64,000 nucleotides of DNA from Eremothecium cymbalariae DBVPG#7215 (GCF_000235365.1 NC_016453.1:1302001-1366000), one strand, 5' to 3'; shown: positions 39,597 to 52,000, counted from the first letter of the stretch. Numbers and translations: made by a program. The notes: generated by a model from the sequence alone, not told the origin.

Positions 39597-42500
39597 ATGT
39601 CGGCTTTATCTAGCGACGTAAATAGCACGTTAGTCAACGTGCTTAACGGGTTTGGTTCAGCTGACAACAATGTCCGTGCTGCTGCGGAGGAAACTTTGAA
39701 TAGCCAATGGATCACAGAGGAAAATATCCAGGTTTTGTTAGTATTTTTAGCAGAACAAGCTGCTTATTCGGAGGATCTTACACTGGCGAGTTTATCAGCT
39801 GTATTGTTTAGGAAATTGGCGTTGAGAGCACCGCCATCATCTAAAACGGTGATTATTGCGAAGAACATCACGCATATCAGTAAAGAAGCATTGACACAGA
39901 TCAGAGGTACCTTGTTGAAAGGTTTTGTTTCGGAGCGTTCGGATGGGATTAGACATAAGTTGTCTGATGCTATTGCGGAGTGCGCGCAGGACGATCTACC
40001 GGAATGGCCGGAACTACTTCAAACTTTATTCGAGGCCACGAAAAATCCAAACGCCAATTTTAGAGAATCCAGTTTCAGAATATTTACCACTGTTCCACAT
40101 TTGATTAACGCGATTGATATTAATAATGCCCTGCCTATATTTGAGGCAGGATTTACTGATACAGAAGACAATGTAAAGATCGCTACAGTTACAGCGTTTG
40201 TTGGATATTTCAAGCAACTTCCAAAGATTCACTGGTCAAAGTTAGGCGTGTTACTACCCAGCTTGTTGAATAGTCTACCCAAGTTCTTAGATGATGGGAA
40301 GGATGATGCATTGACTGCTGTATTTGAGTCTTTGATTGAATTGGTGGAATTAGCTCCGAAGTTGTTTAAAAATATGTTTGATCAAATGATTCAATTTACT
40401 GATATTGTTATCAAAAACAAAGACTTGGAAACTTCAGCTAGAACTACCGCATTGGAATTGTTGACGGTGTTTTCGGAATGCGCTCCTCAGATGTGTAAAT
40501 CAAATCCAAATTATGCACAGTCGTTGATTATGGATACCCTATTGATGATGACTGAAGTTTCTGTAGACGATGAGCAAGCTCTAGAGTGGCAAAATTCTGA
40601 TGATGTCGAGGAGGACGACGAAGAAGCAGCATACGATAATGCACGCCAGGCGTTAGATCGTGTAGCTTTAAAGCTAAATGGGAAATACTTGGCTCCTCCG
40701 TTGTTTCAATATTTGCAACAAATGGTAACGTCTTCTCAATGGCGCGAAAGATTTGGCGCTCTAATGGCCTTATCATCTGCTGCAGAAGGTTGTCGCGATG
40801 TTCTAATTGGTGAAATACCAAAGATATTGGATATGGTTATTCCTCTAATTAATGATGCTCACCCAAGAGTTCAATATGGTTGCTGCAACGTTCTAGGTCA
40901 AATTTCTACGGATTTCGCTCCTCTAATCCAAAGAACTTCGCACGAACGTATTTTACCTGCCTTGATATCAAAGTTGACAGGACAGTCGATTGATAGAGTC
41001 CAAACACATGCAGCAGCAGCATTAGTCAACTTCTCTGAGCACGCTACCCAGACGATTTTAGAACCATATCTAGATAGTCTTTTGACTAATTTGTTGTCTA
41101 TGCTTCAAAGCTCCAAACTTTACGTTCAAGAACAAGCATTAACGACAATTGCGTTTATCGCTGAGGCAGCAGAGAAAAAATTTATTAAGTACTACGACAC
41201 TTTAATGCCTTTGCTGTTAAATGTTTTGAAGACTGACACTGGTAAAGAAAATAGAACGCTAAAGGGCAAATGTATGGAATGTGCGACTTTGATTGCCTTA
41301 GCTGTTGGAAAGGAAAAGTTCTCTGTTCACTCACAGGAGTTGATTGAACTTTTTGTTTCATATCAAAATCAAGGTATTGAGGATGATGATCCAATTAAAA
41401 CATATTTGGAACAAGGCTGGAGCAGAATCTGCAGAATCTTAAGGGAAGATTTTGTCCCATTTTTACCAATTGTATTACCTCCATTACTAGAAACAGCGAA
41501 GGCCGGGCAGGATGTCAGCTTGATCGATGAAGAAGAAGCCAAGAACTTTCAGCAGTACTCTGATTGGGATGTTGTACAAATTCAGGGCAAGCACATTGCT
41601 ATCCATACTTCTATTTTGGATGATAAAGTTCCAGCCATGGAGTTGTTACAGGTTTACGCTACCATTTTAAAAAATTACTTTGCTGGATATGTCCCTGAAA
41701 TAATGACTGAGATTGCTGTTAAATCTTTGGATTTTTATTTGCATGATGGCGTCAGGGCCACCGGTGCAGGCCTGATTCCAGTATTATTGTCATCACTAGT
41801 TTCTGCTACTGGAACTCAAAATCCAAATACTGTAGCACTATGGCAATTAGCCTCTACTAAATTGATTAATGGAATAATTTCAGAACCAATGCCTGAGATT
41901 GTCCAAATATATCACACTTCTTTAGTGGATGGTCTAAAAATCATGGGAGAAAACGCCCTGACTAATGAACAGTTGGAAAAGTATACTAAAGGCGTTTCTG
42001 CAAACCTCTCAGATGTTTTCGAGCGTGTCAGACAGCGCCATGGTCAAGAAGATGAATATAATGAAGATGTTGATGAGGAATATGAGGATTTTACTGACGA
42101 AGACTTATTGGATGATATCAACAAATCGTTAGCAGCAGTATTACAAACCACAAATGGATTATATCTTCCGCATTTTCAGGCAATTTGGCCTCTGGTTCAC
42201 ACGTACTTGCAAGATACTGAAGTAATTCTAATGCTGTTTGCTTTAGTTGCTATTTCTGACTTGGTTCATTATTGCGGTGACAACACAGAAGGCTTTAAAA
42301 ATGGGTTCGTCAACAAACTCAAAGATTTTCTGGTTTCCCCGGAGCCCTCTGTTCGTCAAGCTGCTGCCTACTGCATTGGATCATGTGCCCAATATGCTCC
42401 AAACACGTATGGAGAAGTTTGCGTTGAATCTTTAGACACTTTGTTTCTGGTTATTTCAATTCCAGATGCCAAATCAGAGGACAATGTTTCTGCCACCGAA

Positions 42501-42875
42501 AATTCTGCTGCTGCTATAGCGAAGATTTTACATTCTTTTGGATCTAACATGCCAAATTTTGACAGCTACGTAGTTAACTGGTTGAAAGCCTTTCCAATTA
42601 TCCAAGATGAAGAAGCTGCTGCATTCAGCTACAGATTTTTAGCTCAGTTGATAGACTCTAACAATGCTGCAATTACCAATAAAGAAAAAATCGGAGAAAT
42701 TGTGGATTATGTTGTTCAGGCTTTACACCAAAAGAGTCTGTCTGGAAAGACGGCGGCTGTTGTTGTAGGATCCACAAAGAAACTATTGAGCAGTTTGCCT
42801 CAGGACTACGCTTTGAGATACTTCCAAAGATATCCATCCTCAATTATGCAAGACATTCAAAAATGGTTTGCTTAG
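39597..42875 (+). CDS. PSE1: PSE1/KAP121, importin-beta family karyopherin
   Basis: Pse1 (Kap121) imports ribosomal proteins, Pho4, Ste12 and other cargo through nuclear pores. The 1,092 residues (S. cerevisiae 1,089) are built of HEAT-like helical repeats throughout. An acidic insertion lies near residue 330 (DDVEEDDEEAAYD), in the region of the acidic loop of this karyopherin family, and a second acidic segment near 820 (EDEYNEDVDEEYED). Conserved segments include WRERFGALMALSSAAEGC and HPRVQYGCCNVLGQ. No break in the frame. Confidence 0.97.
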   Translation: MSALSSDVNSTLVNVLNGFGSADNNVRAAAEETLNSQWITEENIQVLLVFLAEQAAYSEDLTLASLSAVLFRKLALRAPPSSKTVIIAKNITHISKEALTQIRGTLLKGFVSERSDGIRHKLSDAIAECAQDDLPEWPELLQTLFEATKNPNANFRESSFRIFTTVPHLINAIDINNALPIFEAGFTDTEDNVKIATVTAFVGYFKQLPKIHWSKLGVLLPSLLNSLPKFLDDGKDDALTAVFESLIELVELAPKLFKNMFDQMIQFTDIVIKNKDLETSARTTALELLTVFSECAPQMCKSNPNYAQSLIMDTLLMMTEVSVDDEQALEWQNSDDVEEDDEEAAYDNARQALDRVALKLNGKYLAPPLFQYLQQMVTSSQWRERFGALMALSSAAEGCRDVLIGEIPKILDMVIPLINDAHPRVQYGCCNVLGQISTDFAPLIQRTSHERILPALISKLTGQSIDRVQTHAAAALVNFSEHATQTILEPYLDSLLTNLLSMLQSSKLYVQEQALTTIAFIAEAAEKKFIKYYDTLMPLLLNVLKTDTGKENRTLKGKCMECATLIALAVGKEKFSVHSQELIELFVSYQNQGIEDDDPIKTYLEQGWSRICRILREDFVPFLPIVLPPLLETAKAGQDVSLIDEEEAKNFQQYSDWDVVQIQGKHIAIHTSILDDKVPAMELLQVYATILKNYFAGYVPEIMTEIAVKSLDFYLHDGVRATGAGLIPVLLSSLVSATGTQNPNTVALWQLASTKLINGIISEPMPEIVQIYHTSLVDGLKIMGENALTNEQLEKYTKGVSANLSDVFERVRQRHGQEDEYNEDVDEEYEDFTDEDLLDDINKSLAAVLQTTNGLYLPHFQAIWPLVHTYLQDTEVILMLFALVAISDLVHYCGDNTEGFKNGFVNKLKDFLVSPEPSVRQAAAYCIGSCAQYAPNTYGEVCVESLDTLFLVISIPDAKSEDNVSATENSAAAIAKILHSFGSNMPNFDSYVVNWLKAFPIIQDEEAAAFSYRFLAQLIDSNNAAITNKEKIGEIVDYVVQALHQKSLSGKTAAVVVGSTKKLLSSLPQDYALRYFQRYPSSIMQDIQKWFA

Positions 42876-43218
42876 AAATTTGTATTTCTTCTGTCAGTTA
42901 ATCCAACTCATCCTCCCACACCTTTTGCATAATAAATTGACATATAAATATGTATAATTGTATAAACCGAACTTACTCTCTTATCGTCATTATTCTTTGA
43001 ATCTTCGTTGTTGGTGGAACTTTCTGTCCAGGTGAAGCGCCACTTTTCAACTTTGAAAATATAGCCAAACAAAAAAGGAATGTGAAATTTTTTAAAAAAC
43101 TGATAAAATACATTCCAAGAGAGCGATGACTATTTCAAACTTCAACTAAATGAGCTAGAACTGCACAGTAGCCCATCTACTTCCGTGTATATATATATAG
43201 AATACCTCCAATATCAGA
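42876..43218. promoter_or_regulatory. PXR1 promoter with RRPE-like and PAC-like sites
   Basis: 343 bp between PSE1 and PXR1. TGAAATTTTTT at 43083-43093 (one A short of RRPE) and GCGATGA at 43123-43129 lie 90-136 bp before the ATG. This repeats the arrangement in front of the SPOUT gene, including the same GCGATGAC variant of PAC. A TATATATATA run at about 43189-43199 lies close to the ATG. Confidence 0.5.
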
Positions 43219-44175
43219 ATGGGATTGGCAGCTACTAGAAGCAAACAAAGATTTGGATTGGATCCTCGAAATACCACTTGGAGCAATGACACAACAAGAT
43301 TTGGGCATCAATACTTGGAGAAGTTGGGTTGGAAGCCAGGTAAAGGCTTAGGCATAGTTTCTCATGCTACAAAAACGCACATCAAGGTATCAATCAAAGA
43401 TGACAACCTGGGTTTAGGTGCGAAAATTAAAAAGACCACAAAGACAGATGAATTTGACAGTGGTGAATGTGCAGGATTGGACGTATTCCAAAGAATATTA
43501 GGTCGGCTGAACGGTAAAGAAGTTGCTGTTGCCAATGAGTTAGACATACAGAAGAAAGAAAGGATTATCAATGGCAAGTGGGGCATTCATTTTATAAAAG
43601 GAGAAGTTTTAGCTAGTACTTGGGATACTCAGTCTAAGACTTTGAAAACTTATAGGAATACGGATAACCAGACATCCCGGGAATCTGATAGTGATGATGA
43701 TGTTGACATGGAAAAGAAGAAGAGGAAGGATAAGAAGAAGGATAAGAGTAAGACTAAATCTAGGAATTCAGAATTAGGAGATAAAAAGAAGAAGGAGAAG
43801 AAGGAGAAGAAGGAGAAGAAGGAGAAAAAAGATAATGAGGAAAGGAAGAAAGTGAAAAAGAGCAGGGCAGACAAGAAATCTAACAAAGAAGACAAGGTTA
43901 AGGAAAAGAAGGAAGCAAAGAAAATTCGAAAAAGGGAATGTGCTTTCTCAGATGAAACGCCTAAAAAGAAGCCAAAGAAGTTCATTTCCCAGGTCAGCGA
44001 TTCGTCTAACTCTGATAAAAAAATTACAAGTGATGTTATACTACCGCAGCCAAGTGCCAATGCAGCAGATGCAACATCCACAAGACTTTCTGTCCGGTCA
44101 AAATGGATCAAACAAAAGAGAGCTTCTGTCATGGATCCAAAAGCATTGAATGAAATCTTCATGGTTACTAGTTAG
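43219..44175 (+). CDS. PXR1: PXR1/GNO1, G-patch activator of Prp43 in ribosome biogenesis
   Basis: Pxr1 is a nucleolar G-patch protein that stimulates the helicase Prp43 during rRNA processing; it also inhibits telomerase in S. cerevisiae. The 318-residue protein has the G-patch at about residues 25-72 (FGHQYLEKLGWKPGKGLG) and a long Lys/Glu/Asp-rich tail (KKE/KKD repeats, about 165-245) typical of the family. S. cerevisiae Pxr1 has 271 residues. Its location beside PSE1 and GAS1 fits the interleaved YGR280C/YMR307-308 order. Confidence 0.94.
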   Translation: MGLAATRSKQRFGLDPRNTTWSNDTTRFGHQYLEKLGWKPGKGLGIVSHATKTHIKVSIKDDNLGLGAKIKKTTKTDEFDSGECAGLDVFQRILGRLNGKEVAVANELDIQKKERIINGKWGIHFIKGEVLASTWDTQSKTLKTYRNTDNQTSRESDSDDDVDMEKKKRKDKKKDKSKTKSRNSELGDKKKKEKKEKKEKKEKKDNEERKKVKKSRADKKSNKEDKVKEKKEAKKIRKRECAFSDETPKKKPKKFISQVSDSSNSDKKITSDVILPQPSANAADATSTRLSVRSKWIKQKRASVMDPKALNEIFMVTS

Positions 44176-44323
44176 CTATTATATCGCGTTATTCTGGTTA
44201 GCATAATAATAAACCATTATATAGTACACCTAAAGTCTATTTTTCAAAGTCTATATTTCAAAGTATATATTGTACTTCTCTTAAAAACAAATGTTTATTT
44301 ATTAATAAAGCTCGTCATTCGCT

Positions 44324-46015
44324 TTACAAAACAAACATGCCTAACCCGAAAAATATAAACGTTACGAAAGTTGATACTAGGGATATTGAAGAGTATGTTG
44401 GAGGGATCATCACCGCTGCAGCTGCTGCACGGGAAGAGGATCCACCAGCACTATCAGAGCTCTTACCTCCAGAAGAGGAGGAACCAGAACCTTTCCCTCC
44501 GCCGGTGGTTGCAGCAGCGAGGACAGATGAACAACTTCCAACACTTGTAGCAGATGTTAGCGAAGCAGATCCACTGAAATCACAGGCAGAAGCGGAGCTA
44601 CCATTTTGTTTGTAGTACTTGTCTAGCAAGTAAGATAATTTAGTTTCGCTGTCACAGAATGAGAAAGATCCGTATTCACCACTGGTACCATTTACTGAGA
44701 TATCCCCACAATCAATCTTTGTACATAAGTAGCTGAATAGTTCGGAATAATCTTCCTCATCAACCTTACTGGAAACAACACATTTAAGCGCTGACTTCAC
44801 ACATTTACAAACACTCTCGTCAGGAGTAGGAGGTAAACCAGTAGCTGCCTTCCAATATTCATCAGTTTGAGGGCAGGACACCGACGTTTTCGTTGCCTTG
44901 TAAGAAGCAGTGTTAGCAAGGGAAGGAGATACAGAGGCTAATTGGGTTCTCAAATTATCGTAGTCAGCCAAGGTAGAAACTTTGTCATTGCTGTCAATAG
45001 AGACTAACCCATAGTTGTTTGCTTCCTCAAAGTACATATAGACGATACCTCCTGACCAGACGTCAGTCATGTCATCGCCGTACAAGGCCTCCACCTCAGT
45101 GAACTTTCTTGGTGTAACTTCATTGCAACCATATTCAGAGAAAAAGATTGGCATACCCAAACTAGAAAACTCCTCTGTTCTGTCTGCATAACCAGAAGTC
45201 TTAAAAGTAGAATCACCACACCATTCATACATGTTAATTCCGTAGAAATCGGCTTTTTCCTCATCACTACCACAAGCGAAATAATTGGCAATAGCTATTC
45301 TGGTATCCCCATCATCATTTGAAGAGTATCCAACTGGAATGTTACGATATCCCTTGGACTTTATGTAGCTCTTCGTATCCCTGAGTGCTGCTTTAACAAA
45401 TGGAGAGGCATCTGTATTGGATGCATTATTAGTGACTTCATTACCAGCGAAAAAACCTAACACATTGGTGTAGTTGGCTAGCGCGTCAACGACAGAGGTA
45501 TACCGTTCGTATAATTCTAATGTCCAAGAGGGACTATCTCTGTTAACAGAGACGCCTGGTTCAGACAAATCAGCAATAACATATATACCGTTGCTTTCAA
45601 ACAACTTCATACACTCAGAGTGTTCTAATGAAGTATTAACCGCATAAACTCTAACAGTGTTGGTGTTTAACCACAACAAATATGGCAAGTCTCTTGAACA
45701 TACGGTATAGTCCGCCAAAGGATCATTAATAGTAGTGCCTGCTGATGTGTCTCTTGTTTCAGCTTGGTATGCCACACCTTTAATAAAAAATTCAGATCCG
45801 TTGTTAGAGTAAAAAAACTTATTTCCGACAATTTCAATAGCAGGTACCCGGTTGCCAGAAGAAGGACTAGAAGTTACAATAGCAGGTGTGCTTCCCTGTG
45901 TCCCAGATTTTGCACTATTCGTAGCACTGCTTTTGGCAGAAGACGATCCTGAATTCTGAGCCAAACTCACCTGCAGCAAGCAAGTAATGAATCCTAAAAT
46001 CACTGAATGTAACAT
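44324..46015 (-). CDS. GAS1: GAS1-type beta-1,3-glucanosyltransferase, tandem copy A
   Basis: GPI-anchored GH72 enzymes elongate beta-1,3-glucan at the cell surface. Copy A has 563 residues: signal peptide 1-19; a Ser/Thr-rich stretch at 20-57 that copy B lacks; the GH72 domain at about 58-365 with catalytic Glu193 (GNEV) and Glu294 (FSEYG); a Cys-rich CBM43 (X8) module at about 385-495; a Ser/Gly linker; and a hydrophobic GPI-attachment tail. It lies downstream of copy B on the same strand, 829 bp away, and shares short near-identical DNA tracts with it. Confidence 0.93.
   Translation of the reverse strand: MLHSVILGFITCLLQVSLAQNSGSSSAKSSATNSAKSGTQGSTPAIVTSSPSSGNRVPAIEIVGNKFFYSNNGSEFFIKGVAYQAETRDTSAGTTINDPLADYTVCSRDLPYLLWLNTNTVRVYAVNTSLEHSECMKLFESNGIYVIADLSEPGVSVNRDSPSWTLELYERYTSVVDALANYTNVLGFFAGNEVTNNASNTDASPFVKAALRDTKSYIKSKGYRNIPVGYSSNDDGDTRIAIANYFACGSDEEKADFYGINMYEWCGDSTFKTSGYADRTEEFSSLGMPIFFSEYGCNEVTPRKFTEVEALYGDDMTDVWSGGIVYMYFEEANNYGLVSIDSNDKVSTLADYDNLRTQLASVSPSLANTASYKATKTSVSCPQTDEYWKAATGLPPTPDESVCKCVKSALKCVVSSKVDEEDYSELFSYLCTKIDCGDISVNGTSGEYGSFSFCDSETKLSYLLDKYYKQNGSSASACDFSGSASLTSATSVGSCSSVLAAATTGGGKGSGSSSSGGKSSDSAGGSSSRAAAAAVMIPPTYSSISLVSTFVTFIFFGLGMFVL
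44964..45113. repeat. Near-identical 150-bp tract shared with 47560-47709
   Basis: The 150 bp in copy A match 47560-47709 in copy B at all but one position that I could see, including third codon positions, while sequence on either side is clearly diverged. Shorter shared tracts are 45213-45259/47809-47855, 45310-45374/47906-47970 and 45429-45502/48025-48098. Confidence 0.85.
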
Positions 46016-46844
46016 CGTTTTTTAGCGAAAGAACTGGATTGTGTGTAGTTACAGACTTAGTCTAACGAGAGCTTGAACTATCACACTAGACTTTATAATA
46101 AATATAAGCCACCCTAAATAATTCTCCTGAATCACACCTGTCCTTAAATCCAAACTTGCCTCTTGTAATTTGTACGTACATACAATACGAAATATTATTT
46201 ATATATATATATATATATACTTTACGTTATTTGAGGCCACAGCCAAAAAGAGAAAGACAACACTAGTTTAACAAAAAACGGAAACAGAAACATCTAAATA
46301 ACCGCACAGCCCTTTTGGGGTTTGTTCATTCCCTATAGTCCAATAATGACAAGTTTCCTTATATTCGATTCATGCCATGCCATAGATCAAAAAGTTTCTT
46401 ACCTCATCAAGCATGCAGTGTTATTTTCAACACGCGCAGGTAACCTATTATTCCAGAACTTGGGCCCGCACAAGCGGTCCCTAGAAAATGCCGTGCAAAA
46501 TCCTCGAGGATGGCTATGCAATGAGGCGAAAGAAAAGAGAACAACCAAACACCGCAAAATATAATATTGCCCTCATATCGTGCATATTTTAGATTCTCGA
46601 AGAACAACGAGGTTCCAAAAATATCATTTTAATATGGGCGGCAAGTAATTCGAGATGAGGAAACTTTATTGAAGGTGCAACAGATGTACATACAAACATA
46701 GCGATGACTAGAAATAATATCTTAAGTTTATCATGGGGCATTTTCGCTGACTATAGTATAAGGAAATACACTTCTTTGTTCCTTTCTTTCTATTATACAT
46801 GGGATAACATTAAGATAGTGAACGAGTGAGCATGGTGAAGAATT
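46016..46844. promoter_or_regulatory. Spacer between tandem GAS1-type genes
   Basis: 829 bp holding the 3' flank of copy B and the upstream region of copy A. It includes a 20-bp alternating TA run at 46200-46219. An open frame of 80 codons at 46322-46564 has no recognisable feature and is probably chance. Confidence 0.5.
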
Positions 46845-48521
46845 TTAAGCGATAACTAGGCTGAAACCGAGGAGGAAAGAGAGACTAACAGCGAGTGAGG
46901 CGAAAACAGGGGGCAGACTGGGGTTGGTGTTGATAATAGCGGCGTTGGAACTTTTTGAGGTGTTTGAGCTGTTGGAACTGCTTGAGCTGTTAGTTGCGCT
47001 ATTTTCTGAAGTTGAGTCTAAGCTGCTTGGATTCGATGCCTTAGGACGGTTCGCAACAGTAGCGTAAGTAATTTGTGCTCTAAAGCTACCGGTACCAGCA
47101 GTACCAATGGCATTTAATATTGCGGTACATGTAGATTCGGTAGAAGGTTTATGCAAAGATGCAGAACCACCAAAAGAACAACCGTTTGGAGAGCTACCGC
47201 TAACCTTATAGAAAGCGTCCAAAATAAAAGACAACTTTTCTTTGCTGGAGCAGAAGGAGTAAGCACCATAATCACCTGTAGTAGCGTCAGCATGAATGCC
47301 ATCACAAGAAATTTGGGAACAGACGTATGCGAACAAATTTTCGTAGTCATCTTCTTTGATATTGTCACTGACAACACAAGATAAAGATTCAACCATACAT
47401 GAACACACATTTTCATCAGGGGTAGGTGGTAGTTTGCTCACTGCCTTCCAATGTGCAGCCGGAGTAGGACAGTTTATGGATTTTGATGAAGGTGTGTAAT
47501 AAGCAGAGTTAACACCAGTTGGGTTAACAGTTTGAATCTGGTTAGAATAGTAGTTAAAATCAGCCAAGGTAGAAACTTTGTCATTGCTGTCAATAGAGAC
47601 CAACCCATAGTTGTTTGCTTCCTCAAAGTACATATAGACGATACCTCCTGACCAGACGTCAGTCATGTCATCGCCGTACAAGGCCTCCACCTCAGTGAAC
47701 TTTCTTGGTCTAATTTCATTGCAACCATATTCCGAAAAGAAAACAGGAATGTCCACACGAGAGAATTCCTTAGTCCTGTCAGCGTATCCTGATTTTTCAA
47801 AAGTAGATTCACCACACCATTCATACATGTTAATTCCGTAGAAATCGGCTTTTTCAGCATCACTACCACAAGCAAAATAGTCCGTGATGGCTTCTCTAGT
47901 GGCTGCATCATCATTTGAAGAGTATCCAACTGGAATGTTACGATATCCCTTGGACTTTATGTAGCTCTTCATGTCTCTAATAGCGGCTTTGACGAAGGCA
48001 GAAGCTCCAGTATTAGTGTCATCGTTAGTGACTTCATTACCAGCGAAAAAACCTAACACATTGGTGTAGTTGGCTAGCGCGTCAACGACAGAGGTATATC
48101 TTTTATATAGATCAAGGTCCCATTGAGGACTCTTTCTGTTAATAGAGAGGCCTGGCTCAGATAAATCAGCAATAAGATATATTCCAGCGTCGGCCAAGGC
48201 TTGCATGCATTTGGAGTGATCTAAAGCTGTGTCAAGAGCGTAAACACGAATAACGTTTGTCCTCAATTTCTGCAGGTATGGAATATCTCTAGAACAAACA
48301 TCATAATCCCCCAATGGGTCCTTGAAGGTCTGAGTTCCTTCAACGCCGGTACTGTCCGTTTGGTAAGCTACACCTCTCATAAAGAACTGTGACCCATTAT
48401 TAGAGAAAAAGAACTTGTTCCCCAAAACCGTAATTTCTGGTAAGGAATCGCTAGCATCTGCTTTCATTACGAAAAACGTTACAATTGTAACAATAACAGC
48501 ATTTAATCTATGGAATAACAT
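46845..48521 (-). CDS. GAS1: GAS1-type beta-1,3-glucanosyltransferase, tandem copy B
   Basis: 558 residues: signal peptide about 1-23; GH72 domain with Glu163 (GNEV) and Glu264 (FSEYG); CBM43 module with the expected cysteines (about 355-445); Ser/Asn-rich linker; hydrophobic GPI tail. Its N-terminus (MLF, then a short mature start before the glucanosyltransferase domain) resembles S. cerevisiae Gas1 more than copy A does. It lies next to FKS3 as in YMR306W-YMR307W, so B may be the positional orthologue and A the added copy; which copy carries the main role cannot be read from the sequence. Confidence 0.94.
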   Translation of the reverse strand: MLFHRLNAVIVTIVTFFVMKADASDSLPEITVLGNKFFFSNNGSQFFMRGVAYQTDSTGVEGTQTFKDPLGDYDVCSRDIPYLQKLRTNVIRVYALDTALDHSKCMQALADAGIYLIADLSEPGLSINRKSPQWDLDLYKRYTSVVDALANYTNVLGFFAGNEVTNDDTNTGASAFVKAAIRDMKSYIKSKGYRNIPVGYSSNDDAATREAITDYFACGSDAEKADFYGINMYEWCGESTFEKSGYADRTKEFSRVDIPVFFSEYGCNEIRPRKFTEVEALYGDDMTDVWSGGIVYMYFEEANNYGLVSIDSNDKVSTLADFNYYSNQIQTVNPTGVNSAYYTPSSKSINCPTPAAHWKAVSKLPPTPDENVCSCMVESLSCVVSDNIKEDDYENLFAYVCSQISCDGIHADATTGDYGAYSFCSSKEKLSFILDAFYKVSGSSPNGCSFGGSASLHKPSTESTCTAILNAIGTAGTGSFRAQITYATVANRPKASNPSSLDSTSENSATNSSSSSNSSNTSKSSNAAIINTNPSLPPVFASLAVSLSFLLGFSLVIA

Positions 48522-49061
48522 AACGGCTGAAAATAAACATTAGCTATTAGGCCCTCCCAGAAGAACTAAAATGGGCTAGCGTTTATCTTCAAGATCAGAG
48601 TTTTTAGAACCCGCTTTTTATATGGGAGGCAATTTGGTGATATTTTTGAATATTAAACGGCATGATGAGTTAGTTGGTGAGGGCGTTATCTCGTTTAGAA
48701 ATGGGCATAAGACTGCCGCTTTCGTGCAAAAGTTTCACACAGCTGGTTAAACTTCAAACGCCTGGCTGATTCTGGGTGATCTCTCGAGGCAAAAATGACA
48801 AAAAAAAGAAATCTGTTTACAATTTACCTAAATGTGGACATAGATGGCCAAGTACGGTATCACTCTTACTTATTGAATTGTAGTAGGAAAGAGAAGAAGA
48901 ATTACGAAGTCATCTCAGTTCTATTTTATATAAGGGAATGGATGTGGTGTTTTATAGGTAGAGAGAGTATGAAGAGACGTGGTCAGGCTCAGGAAGATTT
49001 TTTTTTGATAATGACGTTTTAGAATATACACATATTAGCAAACCTCGAAGTAATTCGTTCA
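48522..49061. promoter_or_regulatory. Upstream region of GAS1-type copy B and FKS3 3' flank
   Basis: 540 bp. It contains a TATATGGG-type patch near 48617. A 75-codon open frame at 48795-49022 has no recognisable features. No RNA gene seen. Confidence 0.4.
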
Positions 49062-52000
49062 CTACCTAACTGTTTTGAACTGAGGCATGCGTGGCGTCGT
49101 CCTGAGAATTGTTCTGGGTGCTTTGATGTCAGTATCGTTGTTATCTTGATTGTTAGGCTGAGCTAACCCATCGAATATGCTGCGAGAAAACAACCTTGAT
49201 CCATCTGGTACATATTGTTGCGCTACGATAGGTGCAACCAATAATGCAATGAAGATGGTCATGATCAGCAAGTAAAGCAAGGTATATCTTCTAACAATAG
49301 ATCTCCTAGTTTTCCTTTGTTTATTGGTGAATATTAATTCTCCAGATATTAAGTTGCCAGGCTTTAGCCAGAACAACATAGTTGAATGCCAGTGGTCAAT
49401 ATATGGCAAGAAAAGTAACGGCGTTTGCAAGAATAACAACCAATGACCTAGAATAAAGTCTCCTGCAAATAAACTAGACTCTATAATCTTTACCAAGTAC
49501 TCTCTGGAAGGTTGAAAAATTACCTGCCAGCCAATACCTGTATTATACCACTTACCAGACCACCATGCGATATGTGATTTGTTATTCTTGTATTCTCTCG
49601 TCAACACGCATATTGACACAATTTTGAACAAGAAATTCTGAATGTTAATGCAAGTAATCAAAAGAAGCAATGCTCTAGTAAAATTCCAACCCTCCAAAAA
49701 CCACATTAGTTCAAAGTTAACAATATAGATAACAACAGAACTACAAAGTGCAATTGCCGCTATGGTAGCACTTGTCCTTTGACAACAATACAACAATATT
49801 GGTGCAGCAGCAAATGAAAGGCCAAATAACATACCCAATACTGTCGCATTTACAATAATAGGGAGGAAAGAAACAATTGCAAGTCTCACCAACGAGTGAG
49901 TTGGTGTAGCCCCACGAACACCAGTCTGAGCATTTATGAACGTATAAGCTGTCATGCTAAATATAACGGTGAAAAATGGGATAAAAACTTCTGCAAACAG
50001 TAAATTACCAATTGTAGCCTTTTTATTATCCTTAACATTTATCTCAGATTTGTCTCCAATTAACTTTTTCTTATAGCCTGTGTATTGAGACCTTGATGCT
50101 TTAACATATGCTGCCCACGAGTCTGGGTGGTATCTACTATTTCCTCTAAACAACCACCTAATGAAATTTCTGTAGTCCACAAAGTAACTTACAAAAGAAT
50201 ATTGATGAGGGTTGAAAATAAATGGGGCTAGACTCAAAGATACAACAGTAATCCAAAACCATAACAAAGCCGGTTGCCACATAGAAGTCGTTGCAAATAA
50301 CAACATTAAGAATATCCTGGAACCAGAATATATTGATGTAGCAGCAAACCTTGAAAATAGCTGATGAAAATCGAGCCTGGTAATCGCAAACCCTCTTCCA
50401 GTAGGAATATACTTGGCACCTCCAAACGTTACATTACTTAGTAATGAATTAGAGTACACTTGGCATACAAATACCTCAAACAAAGGTGCCATGCATAATA
50501 AATGGTGAATAAATCTAGTGCAAGCTTTCCATATGCCCTTTTCAAGCAATTCTTGGATCAATAATGGTGCAAACGAAATGAAAAAAACGATAAATATGGA
50601 AAGGACAAAAATAGTAACCCAATGCAAAACAGGATTTAAATTGTAACAACCAATTGGCCGTTCCAAATTGGTTATTGGAATGTCTTTGTTGTACATACAT
50701 GATATGGTCTCATGATTTAAAGCGCCCAAATTTAACAATAAGAGGAAAAATAATTGCACCGATAATGTAATGAATAAATTGTTCAAATGAAATCCTGGAT
50801 GAGCATAGAAAAAAGTCAAAAATCTATCTATCGATAACTGCGTACCCAAATAATAGTACTCTCGTGATAGAAGTTGTTCACCCATACCAGCTCCAATTTT
50901 AGTTGTAAAATTTAATATACTTCCGAAACCGAGATCACGACCTTTACCGCACTGATAATAATCACTGTGTTTGATCCTTCCACCACGGCATATTGCATTC
51001 ATTCCAGCATAAATATCTTCATTCAAATGTAAACCCTTTTGTGCTTTAGAGATGCCGCCCCTAGTAGTCATGAAAATGGCATTCAAAAAATCTGGATGAC
51101 CATAATGTAGCTTAGCACCAATTTCAGCCAACGTTCTTGCAAAAAGAGTGCCAAAAGTTTGCTCTTTACCTGCAGCAATATCACCAAGAACACCAATGTT
51201 TTCGGAAAAAATATATTCCCTAGCCCCAATAATGGCTACTGGTGGTGGTTGTTCCTGATATTCAATACCAGGAATATATGGAATAAAATTGTCCATTTCC
51301 ATTTCTTCAAATTCACTTAAAACTGACCGTATCTTTAGGCATTCTTCCAAATAATTGTCTTGATTAGCATCAATAACTTGAATGTATTCACCACGATAAA
51401 ATATAATCGAATTATTCTGATTGTCAGATTTACCATCTCCTAAGATAGGATTCCCTGAAAGACGTATTTTATATATATTTTCTCGCCTACCTGTTTTGGG
51501 ATCAATTGAACATGTACCATCTGTTAAACACGAGTAATATAAAGGTTCGCCGTCAGGATCCTTAAAGTTTGGCTCTTCTAATAGATAGCAAACCATAATT
51601 TCTGGGTATGCCTTCCAAATAAATTCAACAGCCTCAACTTCTTCACTGGAAAAGTAAGCATATCTTTGCATTGCGACTACCATTTTAAATTTTCTATTTG
51701 CCATAGCATTTAAATCATTATCTAAAGCTTCTTCATCTGCTGCGTAGAATTGGATCATAGAAGGGTTTTCAATGCGGTATAATAATTTTATTGCTTTTGA
51801 ATAATTCATAAATCCAGATATTGTGCGATATAACGTTTGAGTTCTTAATGAAGCCCAAATCCTCGTTCTTAATGTATCCTCAGGATCAGATGCACCAAAA
51901 CCCAAACAATAATAAGGCAAGTCCTTAATTCTAGCTTCAAGCAAATCATTATTTAAGCCAATTGGGACAGGCGCACTATCTGTCATTGAAGGTGACAGTG

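Noticed and set aside
43650..44162. Long Ser/Leu/Phe-rich open frame antisense to PXR1
   Set aside because: It is the complement of the Lys/Glu-rich repeat codons of PXR1, not an independent gene.
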